NCBI GenBank assembly: GCA_951217055.1
Contig: OX578276.1
Coordinates: 155,257,482-155,321,481 of the forward strand
Direction: 5' to 3'
DNA: 64,000 nucleotides
Source: Gerris lacustris
Taxonomy: Eukaryota > Arthropoda > Insecta > Hemiptera > Gerridae
Shown here: positions 46,850 through 57,744 of the stretch, piece after piece
Layout of the letters: each line of letters opens with the position of its first letter
Position numbering within the stretch: position 1 is the first letter of the stretch
Notes under the pieces: generated by a model
Database searches by the model: none
What the model saw: only the letters and a program-made list of their open reading frames with translations
What the model was told of the DNA's origin: nothing
Made by a program: the position numbers and the translations under genes

Positions 46850-47605
46850 TGGAACGAAGTTCCTTATGGCACGTTCTGGAGCCCGGGAGTGAATCCAAAA
46901 GAACGACCAAAATCACCGTCACAAAATTACCGTCACAAAATCACCGTCACAAAATCATCGTCACAAAATCACCGTGGAATTTTTGGACGTGAAAAAATTC
47001 TAACTTTATCTATTTAATGAGACAAACAACTTTTTTAAATATTTTTTTTTTAGTAAAACGAACACCGACACTACTATGAAGTGATAAAGATCGCTAAATT
47101 TATTAAAGCGGACCAAACCGATTAAAATAAAGAAAACAACGTTTTTACCGATATCTTACGTTCTAACTTAAAGATTTAAATGAAACTTTGTATAAATCAC
47201 CTACAGTACAATTGAAACAAGCATGTAACATTTCAACCTGATACAAGCAGAAGTTTTTGTGAGTTAATGATTTATATTTTTAGTTTAATATTTAATTGGA
47301 GTAATATGCCGACGGGGTCTGGGAGGACAGTTCTTTTTCGTTCTACAACCATCTGCTTTAACTATAAATTTATCATTACCTTTTTTCTCAATATACAATA
47401 CATTATTTATTGAAAGACGCTCGCTTCAAAGATAATAAAAAGATTTTCATTTAATTTTGCCTTAACTCCTCTAGTACCTACAAATAGTTAGTTACTTTTA
47501 ATTTTGTCTCTTTTCTAACTCCACCATGTATACGTAGTTATTACAGAAAAGCGTAAGGAACTTCGTTCCTACTGGGTGTCCCACGACACCACACGTATAT
47601 TTTTT
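46850..47605 (+). mobile_element. GA family element
   Basis: Starts GGAACGAAGTTCCTTATGGC; ends GTAAGGAACTTCGTTCCTAC ... CACGACACCACACGTAT. A TCACAAAATCACCG-type motif is repeated four times near 46910-46975. Confidence 0.78.
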
Positions 47606-48455
47606 TATGATAAACTCTAGCAAAGTATGCACTGTCACTGCAAGTTCTTCCTTAACAGCAATGAACATGTCAACCAAGTTGACAACATTTAATAGGGACA
47701 TTACTTTCTACAAAGTTGTCTACCGATGTACAGGTTGTTCAAGTTTCTTGGGTAAGAGTTTTGGGTTTAAAATGAGTGAAGAGTTGTTCATTATCATGTT
47801 TTATGTGAAGATGAGGCTCCTCCCACAAGATTTTGACATTTTATTTTACTCCAATCTGTGGACCAACATACAATTTTACCACTATCCACATACGACCAAC
47901 ATTGACTTTAACAGTTTCGTTCCTTTGTCTGTCTGTCCAGTCCAATAACTTTATTTCTGTGTCTCTGTTAGGTTCCAATAACTTTTGAATCAAAAGAGAT
48001 ACAAACATGAAACTTTCCAGTATTAAAGACTATGTTTTGATATAGCAAACTCAAAATTATCAGCTGTTCAAATCTAAAATGGCGGATAATGCATGTCACG
48101 CGAATTTTTTTTTTTTTTTTAAATTTTGAGTGGGGTGTCAAATTAAAGGTAATAGTAGATAGAAAAGGTAAGATAGAAATGTAAGTAGAGTAGAAACTAC
48201 CGGAAAATGTTTAATTTTGCAAGTAATTTTGTCAAAAACATCAAAATTTAGCGTATCCCCCTCCTAAAACTATATTTCTGCTGTTATTAAAAATATTTTT
48301 AAAAAATGTGTAAAATGTCGGTCTACTGAGCCATCGAAAAAATATGAAAAGCAATTTGATCTGATTAACTGGGAATCCAAAATGGCCGATAATTCCTGTC
48401 AAGGGGAATAAATTAAATTTTGAGTAGGGTATGAAATGAAAGGTATTGAAGAGGG
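47606..48455. other. Spacer with unnamed repeat
   Basis: 47935-48090 matches 8985-9140. The 113-codon plus-strand frame at 47607-47948 shows no family resemblance. Confidence 0.35.
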
Positions 48456-48683
48456 CACTTCTTTAGTTTGTTACTCCCCTTATGAAAAAAATAAATGGGA
48501 GTAACAAACTAAAAAAGGTGTACGGAATGTTCTTCTTTAGACTGATATACTCCCCTTATAAAGCAGAAGTGTGATAGTCCTTTGCCCCAATGTACATTGG
48601 ACTAAACATCCCTTTGTCTAAATAATTATTTAGTATATGTCATTTATATTCTTAAAAAGCCTAGGGGAGTAACAATCTAAAGT
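48456..48683. mobile_element. 73-bp-family MITE, uninterrupted copy
   Basis: CACTTCTTTAGTTTGTTACT start; GGGGAGTAACAATCTAAAG end; contains GTACGGAATGTTCTTCTTTA. About 228 bp. Gives the intact order for 29839-30674. Confidence 0.8.
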
Positions 48684-48876
48684 ATAGTAAGTAGTAAACA
48701 CTTCTGGAAAATGTTTAATTTTTTTATGCTTTTTTGTTAAAAACAAGAACATTTTTCTCCCCCCCCCCCCCCCCCGCTATACTAATTTCATGTTTACAAT
48801 ACTACCGAAACCCTTTTTACGTGAGACTTAACGCATAACCATTTTATTTGAATTAACAATAATAACATGTACTCAC

Positions 48877-49085
48877 TGGAAGTAAGGTTGCTGAAGGTAT
48901 TGTTGCTGTTGCTGCTGTGTGAAGGGGTCAGCATGCTGAACGAATTGTTGCTGCTGAGGAGTGAGTGATGCTAAGAGATGTCCATGAGTTGCTTGTAGAG
49001 GTACCTGATAGAAGAATCTTCCGTCCTGGGAGTAACTCGGGTAGCCGCTCACTGATACACCCAGAACAGCAACTCCTAACAATAC
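48877..49085 (-). CDS. Secreted Gln-rich protein gene, N-terminal exon (gene 1, exon A)
   Basis: First recognisable exon of a minus-strand gene. The acceptor is a TTTCAG at 49086-49091 and the donor is GTGAGT at 48876-48871. It encodes 69 codons plus two bases. It opens with the hydrophobic stretch VLLGVAVLGVSVSG, consistent with the core of a signal peptide, followed by YPSYSQDGRFFYQVP and two polyglutamine-rich segments (QQQQF, QQQQQQYLQQ). Known pattern: many insect cuticle and secreted-protein genes place the ATG and a few codons in a tiny first exon and split the signal peptide. Alternatively an in-frame ATG at 49106-49104, just inside the presumed intron, would give MCIIWFQ plus the same leader, making this the first exon. 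The phase-2 end joins exactly to the phase of the exon at 38973. No cysteine. Function unknown; extracellular localisation is inferred. Confidence 0.72.
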
Positions 49086-49167
49086 CTGAAACCAGATAAT
49101 ACACAAATTAATAAATTTATCTCTTTATTATAAAAATATTTTTATGGTAATGGTAAGAAAGAGTGGT

Positions 49168-50762
49168 AGGGCAGACCGGGTACGGTTGAAACAGGGTACG
49201 GTTGAAACAACCTAATTAATGGGTGGAAAAAATTAGCGATATTTGGGATCAACCAAGGAAAAGGGACGCGGCTTCCGTAGCGAAATCTGAACTTTTGTGT
49301 TTGGTGTCGTTTCGAGTTTATCATAAGTTTCTGAGAGGGGTATTGTGTTTTCGCGTCCAAAAGTATAAGTATTTTTATCTCCAGTAGGGAAAAAAGTTAT
49401 GATTTTGAATTAGTTTAGAGGGACTAAAACAGGTCTTTTCATCCCTGAACTCGAAAAGTAGGGAGAAAAAGTAAAAGTAGGGCGAAAAAGTAAATTAGGG
49501 CAAAAAAGTAAAGATTGCAACTTAATTATTTTATAAATAGTAGAAAATGAATGGCTAATGTAATGAAGTTGTTGAAATCTGGTTGGCGGCACTGCGCTTT
49601 TTTGACCATGTTTATCTTTGTTTATAAGTTTATAACCTGCATCTGAATAACCTTCTATTTGAGTTTAATTCCAATTCTTATTTGTTTTTAATATTGAATC
49701 TCTTATATCTGCTATTAAAAGTTCTAATAATTATTGTTATTTATTAAAATAATAAATAAAAACTGTGCTATGGACGAAAATGTGTATTTTCTTCCTACTG
49801 GAGATAAAATATTGTATGTACCTCGTGAGTAAAGTGCCATTATTCCCCTCGCGATAATTATCTCCCTCGGCTGGCCTCGGGAGCTAATTAGAATTATTCC
49901 CTCGGCTTCGCCTCGGGATTTAGGGACCATGGTTCCTTCGGCTTCGCCTCAAGAACCAACTTTTTCGCTGAGGGAATAATGGCTTACTTTACTCCCTAGG
50001 TGCATAAATAACTATTGTTGCTACTCTTTTTCTTTTTTATCCAAAACTAAAATAGTTGTGGTTATGATAGTTTTTAACGTAAGAACTTTGGTTATGGAAG
50101 TTCAACAGGTGTAATTCTTTTTTATCTAAATTGTTTATTTCGGAGGTTATGACGACAACTTTTTTAAAACACGTTCTGGGTACGGTTGTAACAATGTTTA
50201 CAATTAAGTTACCAGCTGGCTATAAAGTATGAAATTTTCAAATACACTTTAACGCTTCATTTAAATAATTTAAATTAAATTTTTTGTTTTTACTTTCGTC
50301 AAATTTTATTAGTTTTAATGTTAATTAACCTTGAACTACAAAATATATTATACAAATTACATTTATAATATTTATTATTGTTTCATTTATCTTAAACACC
50401 TATTATTCTGCGTATGACCTATTATTAAATTATTTTGCGTCATGTTCTGTGATTTTGACTCGATAAATAAGTATTTCTCATAATAATAAGTATAACATAA
50501 TTCTCTTTATTCTGTTAGTGTTACAACTAACCCCAATAACTGTTACAACCGCCCCTGGTATGGGGTCGGTTGAAACATTTTTCCTGAATTTTTAAAATGC
50601 CTATAAATATTTTTGTAATGCAGATAATCTTACTATAACCTCATCCATTTCTAGTCTGATAACTAAAGTTCAATTAAGGCCCACTGTCAAATACATTGAG
50701 GTTAAAATGTTTTTGCAGGAAGCGATTTTGTAAAAAATGTTTCAACCGTCCCCGGTTTTCCT
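49168..50762. mobile_element. TIR element N with nested family C
   Basis: Left AGACCGGGTACGGTTGAAAC and right GTTTCAACCGTCCCCGGTTT are inverted repeats. GGTACGGTTG(A/T)AACA also recurs internally at 49195 and 50171 and, inverted, near 50520-50550. Coding absent. The C segment at about 49375-50030 sits inside. Confidence 0.7.
49375..50030. mobile_element. Family C, most complete copy
   Basis: Head inverted to 44570-44790, then CCTCGTGAGTAAAGTGCCAT, three copies of C(T/C)TCGGCTTCGCCTC, and TTTACTCCCTAGGTGCATA. Confidence 0.68.
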
Positions 50763-50806
50763 AATACTAACCTGTGTGTTGAACAAGGTTAGAGATAGGG
50801 ATTAGT

Positions 50807-51097
50807 CAAGGATCTTATATAAAGCGGATGTAATGTTAAGAAGGGGTTTAAGGCAAAAAAGTGACCCCATGAAGGTAAGAGAAATTGGAGAAAAAATCAT
50901 ACTGCGCATGCTCCACGACCTTTGAACTGGGACAAATTACCTTTTTTAACAGGTTATAACCTGACACTTATAAACAAATTCTTGGAAACCTATAACCAAG
51001 AGGAAGGTAATTTGTCCCATTGGAGCTAATATTTTACATATCTTCATGGGGTCACTTTTTTGCCTCAACCCTCTATCCCCTTTATATAAGATCCTTG
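50807..51097. mobile_element. hAT-like foldback MITE (291 bp) with 8-bp target duplication
   Basis: CAAGGATCTTATATAAAG at the left and CTTTATATAAGATCCTTG at the right are exact inverted repeats. GGATTAGT at 50799-50806 and 51098-51105 is an exact 8-bp target duplication. The arms continue inward (AAAAAAGTGACCCCATGAAG). Confidence 0.9.
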
Positions 51098-51099
51098 GG

Positions 51100-51400
51100 A
51101 TTAGTGGGAGATAAAGATAATAGTTATGTATGCACCTAGGGAATAATGCAAGATATTATTTTCCGTGTGACTGAGTTGATTCCTGAAGCAAAGCCGAAGG
51201 AATCAAGGCAATTAAATCCCGAGGTGAAGCCAAGGGTATTAGGCATCTTAATCACAGAGGCGAAGCCGAGGGAATAATGCCAATTAGCTCCCGAGGCGTA
51301 ACCAAGGGAGATAATTATAACAAAAGAATAATAAAGCATTATTCTCGAGGTGCATACAAAATTTTATCTCCAGAAAAAGCTCTATATAAGATGTATTCAA
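51100..51400 (-). repeat. Family C fragment
   Basis: ATGCACCTAGGGAATAATGC, several GAGGCGAAGCCGAGGG variants, and CGAGGTGCATACAAAATTTT. Confidence 0.62.
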
Positions 51401-51409
51401 CAAAGATAA

Positions 51410-52040
51410 CATTTGTATTTCTTTATTAAACGAATTTAATACAGAAATAAATAGACTGCCAATTGGTGTGGCACTTAGCTTCCTCGCATCCTATCCACGT
51501 ACTTTATTGATTTTATGCTTTTACAAGTCATTATTGTCAAATTCGTTTAATTATTTCCCCCTTTTTTTCAATCTGTCAAAATTGTTTAGATTTTTTACAC
51601 GAATTAAAGTATCAATTTAGCATTAGTTAAAGAGCGTAGACGGTTCAAATTAATCTGGGGCTATCTGCGGGTTACTTTCGATAAACTATAAAAGTTTCAT
51701 TCAAATCAGATAAGTACTTTTGATGCTATTGGTGTAAATAAATGTATGTTTGTGCGCATGTGGAAGAGAAACAAATAGACGCAGAAGGTTGAAACTTATA
51801 TGGGATCAACAATACGCTAATTATGACCAACCACCTAAATTTCATTAAAATTGAACGTGTAGTTTTTAAGATATGATGGTTCACAAAAACGACAGACCGA
51901 CAGACAGACCGACAGACAGACACGGAACCAAAAATGTTCCCTGATGTCTGAAACGGATTTCTGTCTTGGAATTTTTGAAATCGGAGACCTAACAATTTTT
52001 CGTTCTTCAGAACGATCACATAGCTTCCGTTACCTTCGGT
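51410..52040 (-). repeat. R1b element, best complete copy
   Basis: Terminus at 52037 (GCTTCCGAGCTTACCGAAGG on minus). GACAGACAGACCGACAG run near 51895-51920. Left end at the CCAATTGGTGTGGCA block. Confidence 0.78.
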
Positions 52041-53657
52041 AAGCTCGGAAGCAAAAAATAATAAGACTTATTAAAATGATTTAAAACAATTAATTATCAC
52101 TTTTAGAGTAATAAAGTACCGATGTGGAAATCCCACACATGACTTCCATGAAATGTTGTGGTGTCAATACGTGAGCAAGAGAGAACTCAGTATAAACTAC
52201 ATCGAACAGCTAATATTGATTATAGTTTTTTTGGAGCTTATACTCGATATTTGGTAATCATGCTAATATTCATTCAAAAGGAGTCTACAAGCTGCGTATT
52301 TTAACGCAAGAATTGTTTGGATACGATCAACTGGACGGACACAATTGGTCAAAGAATTTTCTTATGAATAAAACTAAAATGGCAATACCTATCTCCCAAA
52401 CCGCTTGTCCGATTGTGCTCAAAAAGTATAGGTACAACCTACCATATAGGACACATGTATACCCCAAAGGAAATTGAAATCAAATAAAGCCTACTGAAGT
52501 TATCGTCAACAGACCGATTTCGTGCTTAAGTGACTGTAGCTCCGAAACGTCGAGCTACAATGTTCACGCCATCAGTTTTTCCGACAAAAGTTCTAAAATA
52601 TGCCGCAAACCGCATCTCAATACGATGGCTTGAAGCGATGTTATAAAGGTTTATAGTTCCGAACGAACGTACGAACGTAAGTACATACGTACGCACAGTC
52701 CGTTCATATATGCATACGAAAGGGATTTTAATGATATCCCCGGGTTCATAAGACCCCTCCTTCACAGAGATCTCGGAATCACGTTTTGGAGGGTATCACC
52801 ATACTTCCATTTTCATGAAAGTAAAAAAAGAAAGTTTAACGAAAGCTAAACAAAAGTAAACAAAATATCTTAGAATGACTCGTAATACCTACAGCTGAGA
52901 GTTTAAAATCAGTGTTGCCAACCTGATTTCAACAAATTCACTACATGTGCTATTCATTCTCAACTATTTACAAAATAATTAGATTGGCAAACGTGGATTA
53001 TAATCCTGTTTTTACATAATTTTCTCGTTTTTAAGAACGGCCATGAAAAGATCAACATTATAACCTATAAACTAGCCCTGAAAAGTTACGTTTCGTCCCA
53101 AATGGAGATAAAAGTAAATAAACTGTGTTCTACAAAAAGAAAGTGATAAAGGTTGTGAACGTGTAATTTCACATTTTGTTTGCCCTTGTCCTTGTTACCT
53201 TGGTTTTTTTTAGCCCTTCATTCTGTTAAAATGGAACCCATCCTGCGCCTGCGTGAGGATTGGAGACGGTAGGAAGTAGCAGTGAGCTACCCCGGACCCC
53301 CTTCTACCTAAACTATCGATTCTTCATTATCACTATATTCACACAATAGTCCGCAGTGTTGCCTACACTAGACTTTTTACTTGTTGAATATTTTCTTATA
53401 TTTGAATACAAAACTAAATATAGACTTTCTCCACATCTCTTTAAATATTTGATTTAACACTACATTTACTTTTTATTTAATAAAAGTGGTCTCTGAGAAT
53501 AGAATCTACAGTAAATAGTTAAGCCTGCAATACATTATTTATTCAAGAGGTTCGGCTTTTCATTGCATTTATTTGCCTGCAGACTAATCATGAGAGACAT
53601 TTGTTTTTGTAATATAAAAACGTGATATTTTCTAGACCTTTTATTACTGAAATATTC
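52041..53657. other. Spacer with repeat fragments
   Basis: 52490-52800 has ACGAACGTACGAACG-type short repeats and looks like transposon debris. 52905-53130 is a family C head. 53215-53310 is a short less AT-rich stretch without supported frame. Confidence 0.4.
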
Positions 53658-54234
53658 AATTAGGAGATAGCGTGAAAAAAAGTGTCTGACTAACATCAAG
53701 CTAGAATTTTGTATACAAGTCAATCATTTAGCACCATTTAAGAATATGTGGTCGGCTAAGTTCGTCTGCGGGACATAGCTTGGCAATAGGCGTTTGAAAA
53801 AAACAAACCGGTGGAGAGCGGCTATGTCTCACCAATTATGGTGGAAAATGTGACTTTTATGATCCTGAGTACAGAATTAGTTAGTAGACCGAAAATCAAG
53901 TTGATGTTAGTTTGTCCCTTGACAGATGACCACGTTGATTTTTAGTAATATTTGAATAACTAACCTATCAAGTGTGAAAATTACATCAACTTGATTTTTG
54001 GTCTACTAACTAATTCTGTACTCAGGATCATGAAAATCACATTGTCCACCATAATTGGTGAGACATGGCAACTCTCCACCGGTTTGTTTTTTTTCAAACG
54101 CCTATTGCCAAGCTATGTCCCGCAGACAGACTTAGCCGACCACATATTCTTAAAAGGCGCTAAAAGATTGACTCGTATACAAAATTCTAGCTTGATGTTA
54201 GTCAGACACTTTTTTGCACGCTACCTCCTGGACT
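53658..54234. mobile_element. FB foldback, best copy
   Basis: About 577 bp consisting almost entirely of two inverted arms of roughly 280 bp. Left arm: GTGTCTGACTAACATCAAGC, GTCTGCGGGACATAGC, CACCAATTATGGTGG. Right arm: mirror sequences, centred near 53945. No coding capacity. Confidence 0.88.
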
Positions 54235-54411
54235 AAATATGCCGAGTAGTCAGAAATAAACATTCGGTCCAGCACAACTAAGACAAATTTCTCATATAGG
54301 TTTCAAATTGTATTTAAACTCCATGTCACATTTCATTTTTTTGTTTTTAAAAAAAGCATTTAACAGGTGGTGGTTTACTTTTTGTTTTTGATTTTTAAAG
54401 AATAATTGCTT

Positions 54412-55480
54412 CCGAGCTTGCCCTTGGTAACGGAAGCTTTTTGATCGATCTGAAAAGTGAAAATATTTTGTCTTTGATTTCAAAAATTTCGAGACAGAAA
54501 TCCGTTTCAGACTTCAGGGAACATTTTTAGTTCCGTGTCTGTCGATCAATTTTTGCGAACCAATATATCTTAAAAACTACACGTCCGCTTTGAATGAAAT
54601 TTGTATGGTAAGTTATTATTAGCTCATTGTTGGTTCCATATAAGTTTCAACCTTCTGCGCCTATTTGTTTCTCTTCCATATGCGCACAATAGTACATTAC
54701 GCGTCGAGTGCGGAAAGTAGCATTTTGCATGCGAGTGTAGTAAAACCATACGAGCAATGCAAAATTACGTTTTCGCACGTGTTGCGTACCGTACTTTATC
54801 TACGATTGTTAGATTTAAATAATAAATACAGAAAAAACTTTCTGTATGTAAGATCGTATTTCTATTTTGATAAAGATGACATTAATTCATTAATAGTATT
54901 TTGTGCCGAATGAATTATTTCGTGAGGCGTATTATTCTCCTCATATTCGTCATAATCACTTAAATCACTCATTGATTTTCACAAAAAAAACTCGATAAAA
55001 ACAGTTACTTTTATTAAACAAACAGCAAATTATATAGTTTTGTTAAATGTAAACAAACTCGCTAATCGTGCGTTAAGGTGAAGGATTCTTTTCGTTTAGT
55101 TTTTTTTTTTTCGGGCGGAAAAAAGAGGAATTGTTCAGAACTATGAGACGCGCATGCGCAATGAATACAATTACGTATAGAATCACTTTCTGCGCATCTA
55201 AACAGAGATACAATGTTTATATTTCGTAAAAATCGTAAATAAACATAAATCTATTTACACCTACAGCTTCAAACGTGCTAATCTAATTTGTATGAAAATT
55301 TAATCTTTTATCGAAAGTAACCCACAGATAGCCCCAGATTTATTTGAATCGTCAGCGCACTTTAACTTTTGCTTATTTGATACTTTAATTTATGTAACAA
55401 ACCAAGAAAATTTTGACATTTAAAAAAAATTTGGCGGAAACAATTAAACAAATTTGACAAAAATGGCTTGTAAAAAGCTA
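54412..55480 (+). repeat. R1b element split by R2
   Basis: Left part 54412-54689 (GCTTCCGAGCTTGCCCTTGG ... ATATGCGCACAA) and right part 55244-55480 (ACATAAATCTATTTACACC ... ATGGCTTGTAAAAAG). Intact order known from 51410-52040. Confidence 0.75.
54690..55243 (-). mobile_element. R2 element nested in R1b
   Basis: TAGTACATTACGCGTCG to AATCGTAAATAA, with the minus-strand head MSDLSDYDEYEENNTPHEI. The palindrome here is decayed by a T-run at about 55095-55110. The insertion leaves CACAA/ACAT, with no target duplication. Confidence 0.78.
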
Positions 55481-55488
55481 GCGATGGC

Positions 55489-55621
55489 CAGTGGCGTATC
55501 CAGCTGCTAGGTCTGGAGGGGGCACATTCTAAGTCAGTTTAGATTGGGGGGGGGGGGGGGGAATTCGTAGTGGAAAAAGAAAAGAGAACTACTTATTCAA
55601 AAAGCAGCTGGATACGCCCTG
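55489..55621. mobile_element. hAT-type mini-element (133 bp)
   Basis: Ends CAGTGGCGTATCCAGCTGCT and AGCAGCTGGATACGCCCTG. Flanks GCGATGGC and TCGATGGC match at 7 of 8 positions. A G-run at 55547-55561 is internal. Its interior near 55565-55605 resembles, inverted, 23396-23440. Confidence 0.82.
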
Positions 55622-55649
55622 TCGATGGCACGCTTTAGATTTGTTGGGG

Positions 55650-55880
55650 AGATCCGTTGTACAAAGATTTATCCTTTTATAGGTTTAAGATCAGCTCTCT
55701 AGATGTTTGTCATTTATGTGAAGTAAATAAATTCGGAACTATTTTTTTTTCACTAACATTATATATTATATAACAATAACAATTATATTATCAACATTAC
55801 ATACGATTCAACAGAAAATTTAAAAACGTAGTATATAAAAAGTTCTTTTTATCTTGAAATTATATTTAAAAATAATTCTC
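55650..55880 (+). repeat. Family T fragment
   Basis: GTTGTACAAAGATTTATCCTTTT / AAACGTAGTATATAAAAAG blocks, inverted relative to 1290-1480. Confidence 0.6.
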
Positions 55881-56294
55881 AACTAAATCAGATGATTCAA
55901 AGAAACAAAAATCATACTATACTAAAAAATGTTTTGCTCTTGTCTGTTAAAAAGGTGGATATTGTATATTGTAGATGTACAATAAGGTTGGATTCAAAGT
56001 TAAGTCGATTAGCATAAGATGTTTATGGGAGCTTTCTCTGGAGTAAAGCTTGTTTACCGCTACGGATCCCAACCTTGAGGCACCGCTACGCGCCCACGAG
56101 TTTGTGGAAACATTAGCCCAAATATTAAGCTCATTGTTATGTCGCTTTTATCTCTTTTTAATTAAGTCCTTTTGTTCTCACTTAATAGAACTTATTCATA
56201 GTAAATAAAATTGTCAACAAATCTGTCCGACATATCTCGTTCAAAACTTAAATTTAACGAAAAAAAGTTTTATCAATATCTCGGAAACTGTTTA
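55881..56294. other. AT-rich spacer
   Basis: Nothing recognised. Confidence 0.35.
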
Positions 56295-56298
56295 TTAA

Positions 56299-56635
56299 AG
56301 GCGGGTTTACACGATCCAAGTAGACTTGGACCAAGTAAGGGAACTTGTCAAAAAACCCATTTAGAAGCAAAGGAAAAGAAAACAAAAATTTAAAAGAAAT
56401 ACATGCTGTCAATACCCTTCTTATAAACAAATCCGTCACAACTTTTCTCATCTTTGACAGCTTTCTTGTCATAATCATATGGTTGACGCCATCCAAGTCT
56501 ACTTAGATCAAATAACGTCCAACTCAACTTGGATGTCCAAGTTGACTTTGATAACCTGTTTACACGATCCAAGTTGCGTCAGAAAAGTGTCAAAACTGAT
56601 TTGGTCCAAGTCAACTTGGATCGTGTAGACGCGGC
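56299..56635. mobile_element. TTAA-flanked TIR MITE
   Basis: Left AGGCGGGTTTACACGATCC and right GGATCGTGTAGACGCGGC; TTAA at 56295-56298 and 56636-56639. The subterminal CCAAGT(A/T)GACTTGGAC palindrome is repeated in both arms and near 56510-56570. Confidence 0.78.
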
Positions 56636-56639
56636 TTAA

Positions 56640-57112
56640 GTAATTATGAACTCGTATATGAGAAAGTCTGTCTGAGTTGTCTCGAACCGATTTTTTTTAC
56701 TTTCCCGAGTTGTCATCACACTGACACAAATTAAAGAATGGATTATAAAATAACAATTTTAATGATAATCTTTAGAACTGTTTTCAATAAATAACTAATT
56801 TTTACATTTTTTCAAAGTTATTGTAAAGTAGTGCCCTCAAGTTAGGGGCTAAAAGAATTTCCTCGATTAAAACAAAGATTAAATCAAAATCGTCTGCTAA
56901 AGCCAGCCCTATACAACTCCCAGGGTGGGGGTTTGCTCAAGTTTGGCGCGATGGTACTGCTACAAGAACCCGACGGCCAAAAGTGGAAGTAATAGAGTAA
57001 ACAATCAACGGTCAAGTGTCAAGTCCCAACGGCCAATTCCTTCAGTCTTCCAGTTCTACTTCTACGCATTTTTCACAGCGTGTAGTTTTTGATTTTGATT
57101 ACCTGTTGAAAT
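56640..57112 (+). other. Upstream region of THAP gene
   Basis: 56900-57112 is less AT-rich, with two CAACGGnCAA direct repeats (57006, 57027) and no TATA box in an obvious position. Presumably promoter and 5' UTR; no element can be assigned. Confidence 0.35.
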
Positions 57113-57195
57113 ATGGTTCACTTTTGTGATGTGCATGGCTGCTTAAGCAGAGAACCTGATGTATAATGCTTTAGTTGGCCTAAGGATAAAGCAAG
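57113..57195 (+). pseudogene. THAP zinc-finger gene, exon 1 (in-frame stop)
   Basis: The ATG at 57113 starts MVHFCDVHGCLSREPDV, which carries the first two zinc ligands of a C2CH THAP domain (Cys5, Cys10). An in-frame TAA at 57164-57166 (codon 18) interrupts it, after which CFSWPKDKA continues the domain where THAP proteins usually have F-x-F-P-K. The donor is AG|GTTAGT at 57196. It joins in phase to the exon at 57745, restoring Arg-Cys. THAP domains are sequence-specific DNA-binding modules in animal transcription regulators and P-element-type transposases. The stop makes this copy a probable pseudogene, or the assembly carries an error, or translation reads through. The exon structure is otherwise intact. 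Confidence 0.66.
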
Positions 57196-57744
57196 GTTAG
57201 TTATAATTTTTTGGTAAATCTTAAAGTAATGTTTCACTCAAATGTACTGTTTTGACAAAGAGCAATACTCTCTCAAATGTATAAATCATACCTATACAAT
57301 CTCTCAAATGTATAAATTATAAAAATTTACTGTTTTAGTATTTACGCATTAATTGATACTGCTGGATTTTGTTGATTTAGATATTATAACTTTTGTTCTC
57401 CATGGGGCTGGGATTTGAACACTGTCTCCCACGAGTTAATTGTTGTAGAAATGACGATTTTTTTTTTATCTAAGATGCATACTTTCAGTGTTGATATGTT
57501 GAAACAATATATTAGTTGCATTATTTGTTCATATATATTTCTTAAACTTGTACTGAATTTAGTTCTTACTCTAATTTATATAGTGAGAGAATTATGTTTA
57601 TGAGATACTGTCATATAAATCACAGCATTTAAGTTTTCGCTAAATTTATTAGCATTATATGAGCATAAAAAATATTGAGATTATATAACCTCCATTCCCA
57701 CTAATTTCATTTGAACTGTCTTTCATATTTTGACATTTTTACAG

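Noticed and set aside
47607..47948. 113-codon open frame
   Set aside because: No domain, no splice or promoter context, Cys/Phe-rich composition as expected from T-rich DNA, next to GA repeat.
49982..50007. Candidate first exon for gene 1 (Met-His-Leu-Gly-Ser-Lys then GTAAGC on minus), in the right phase for exon A
   Set aside because: It is the conserved end of repeat family C, present several times in the window.
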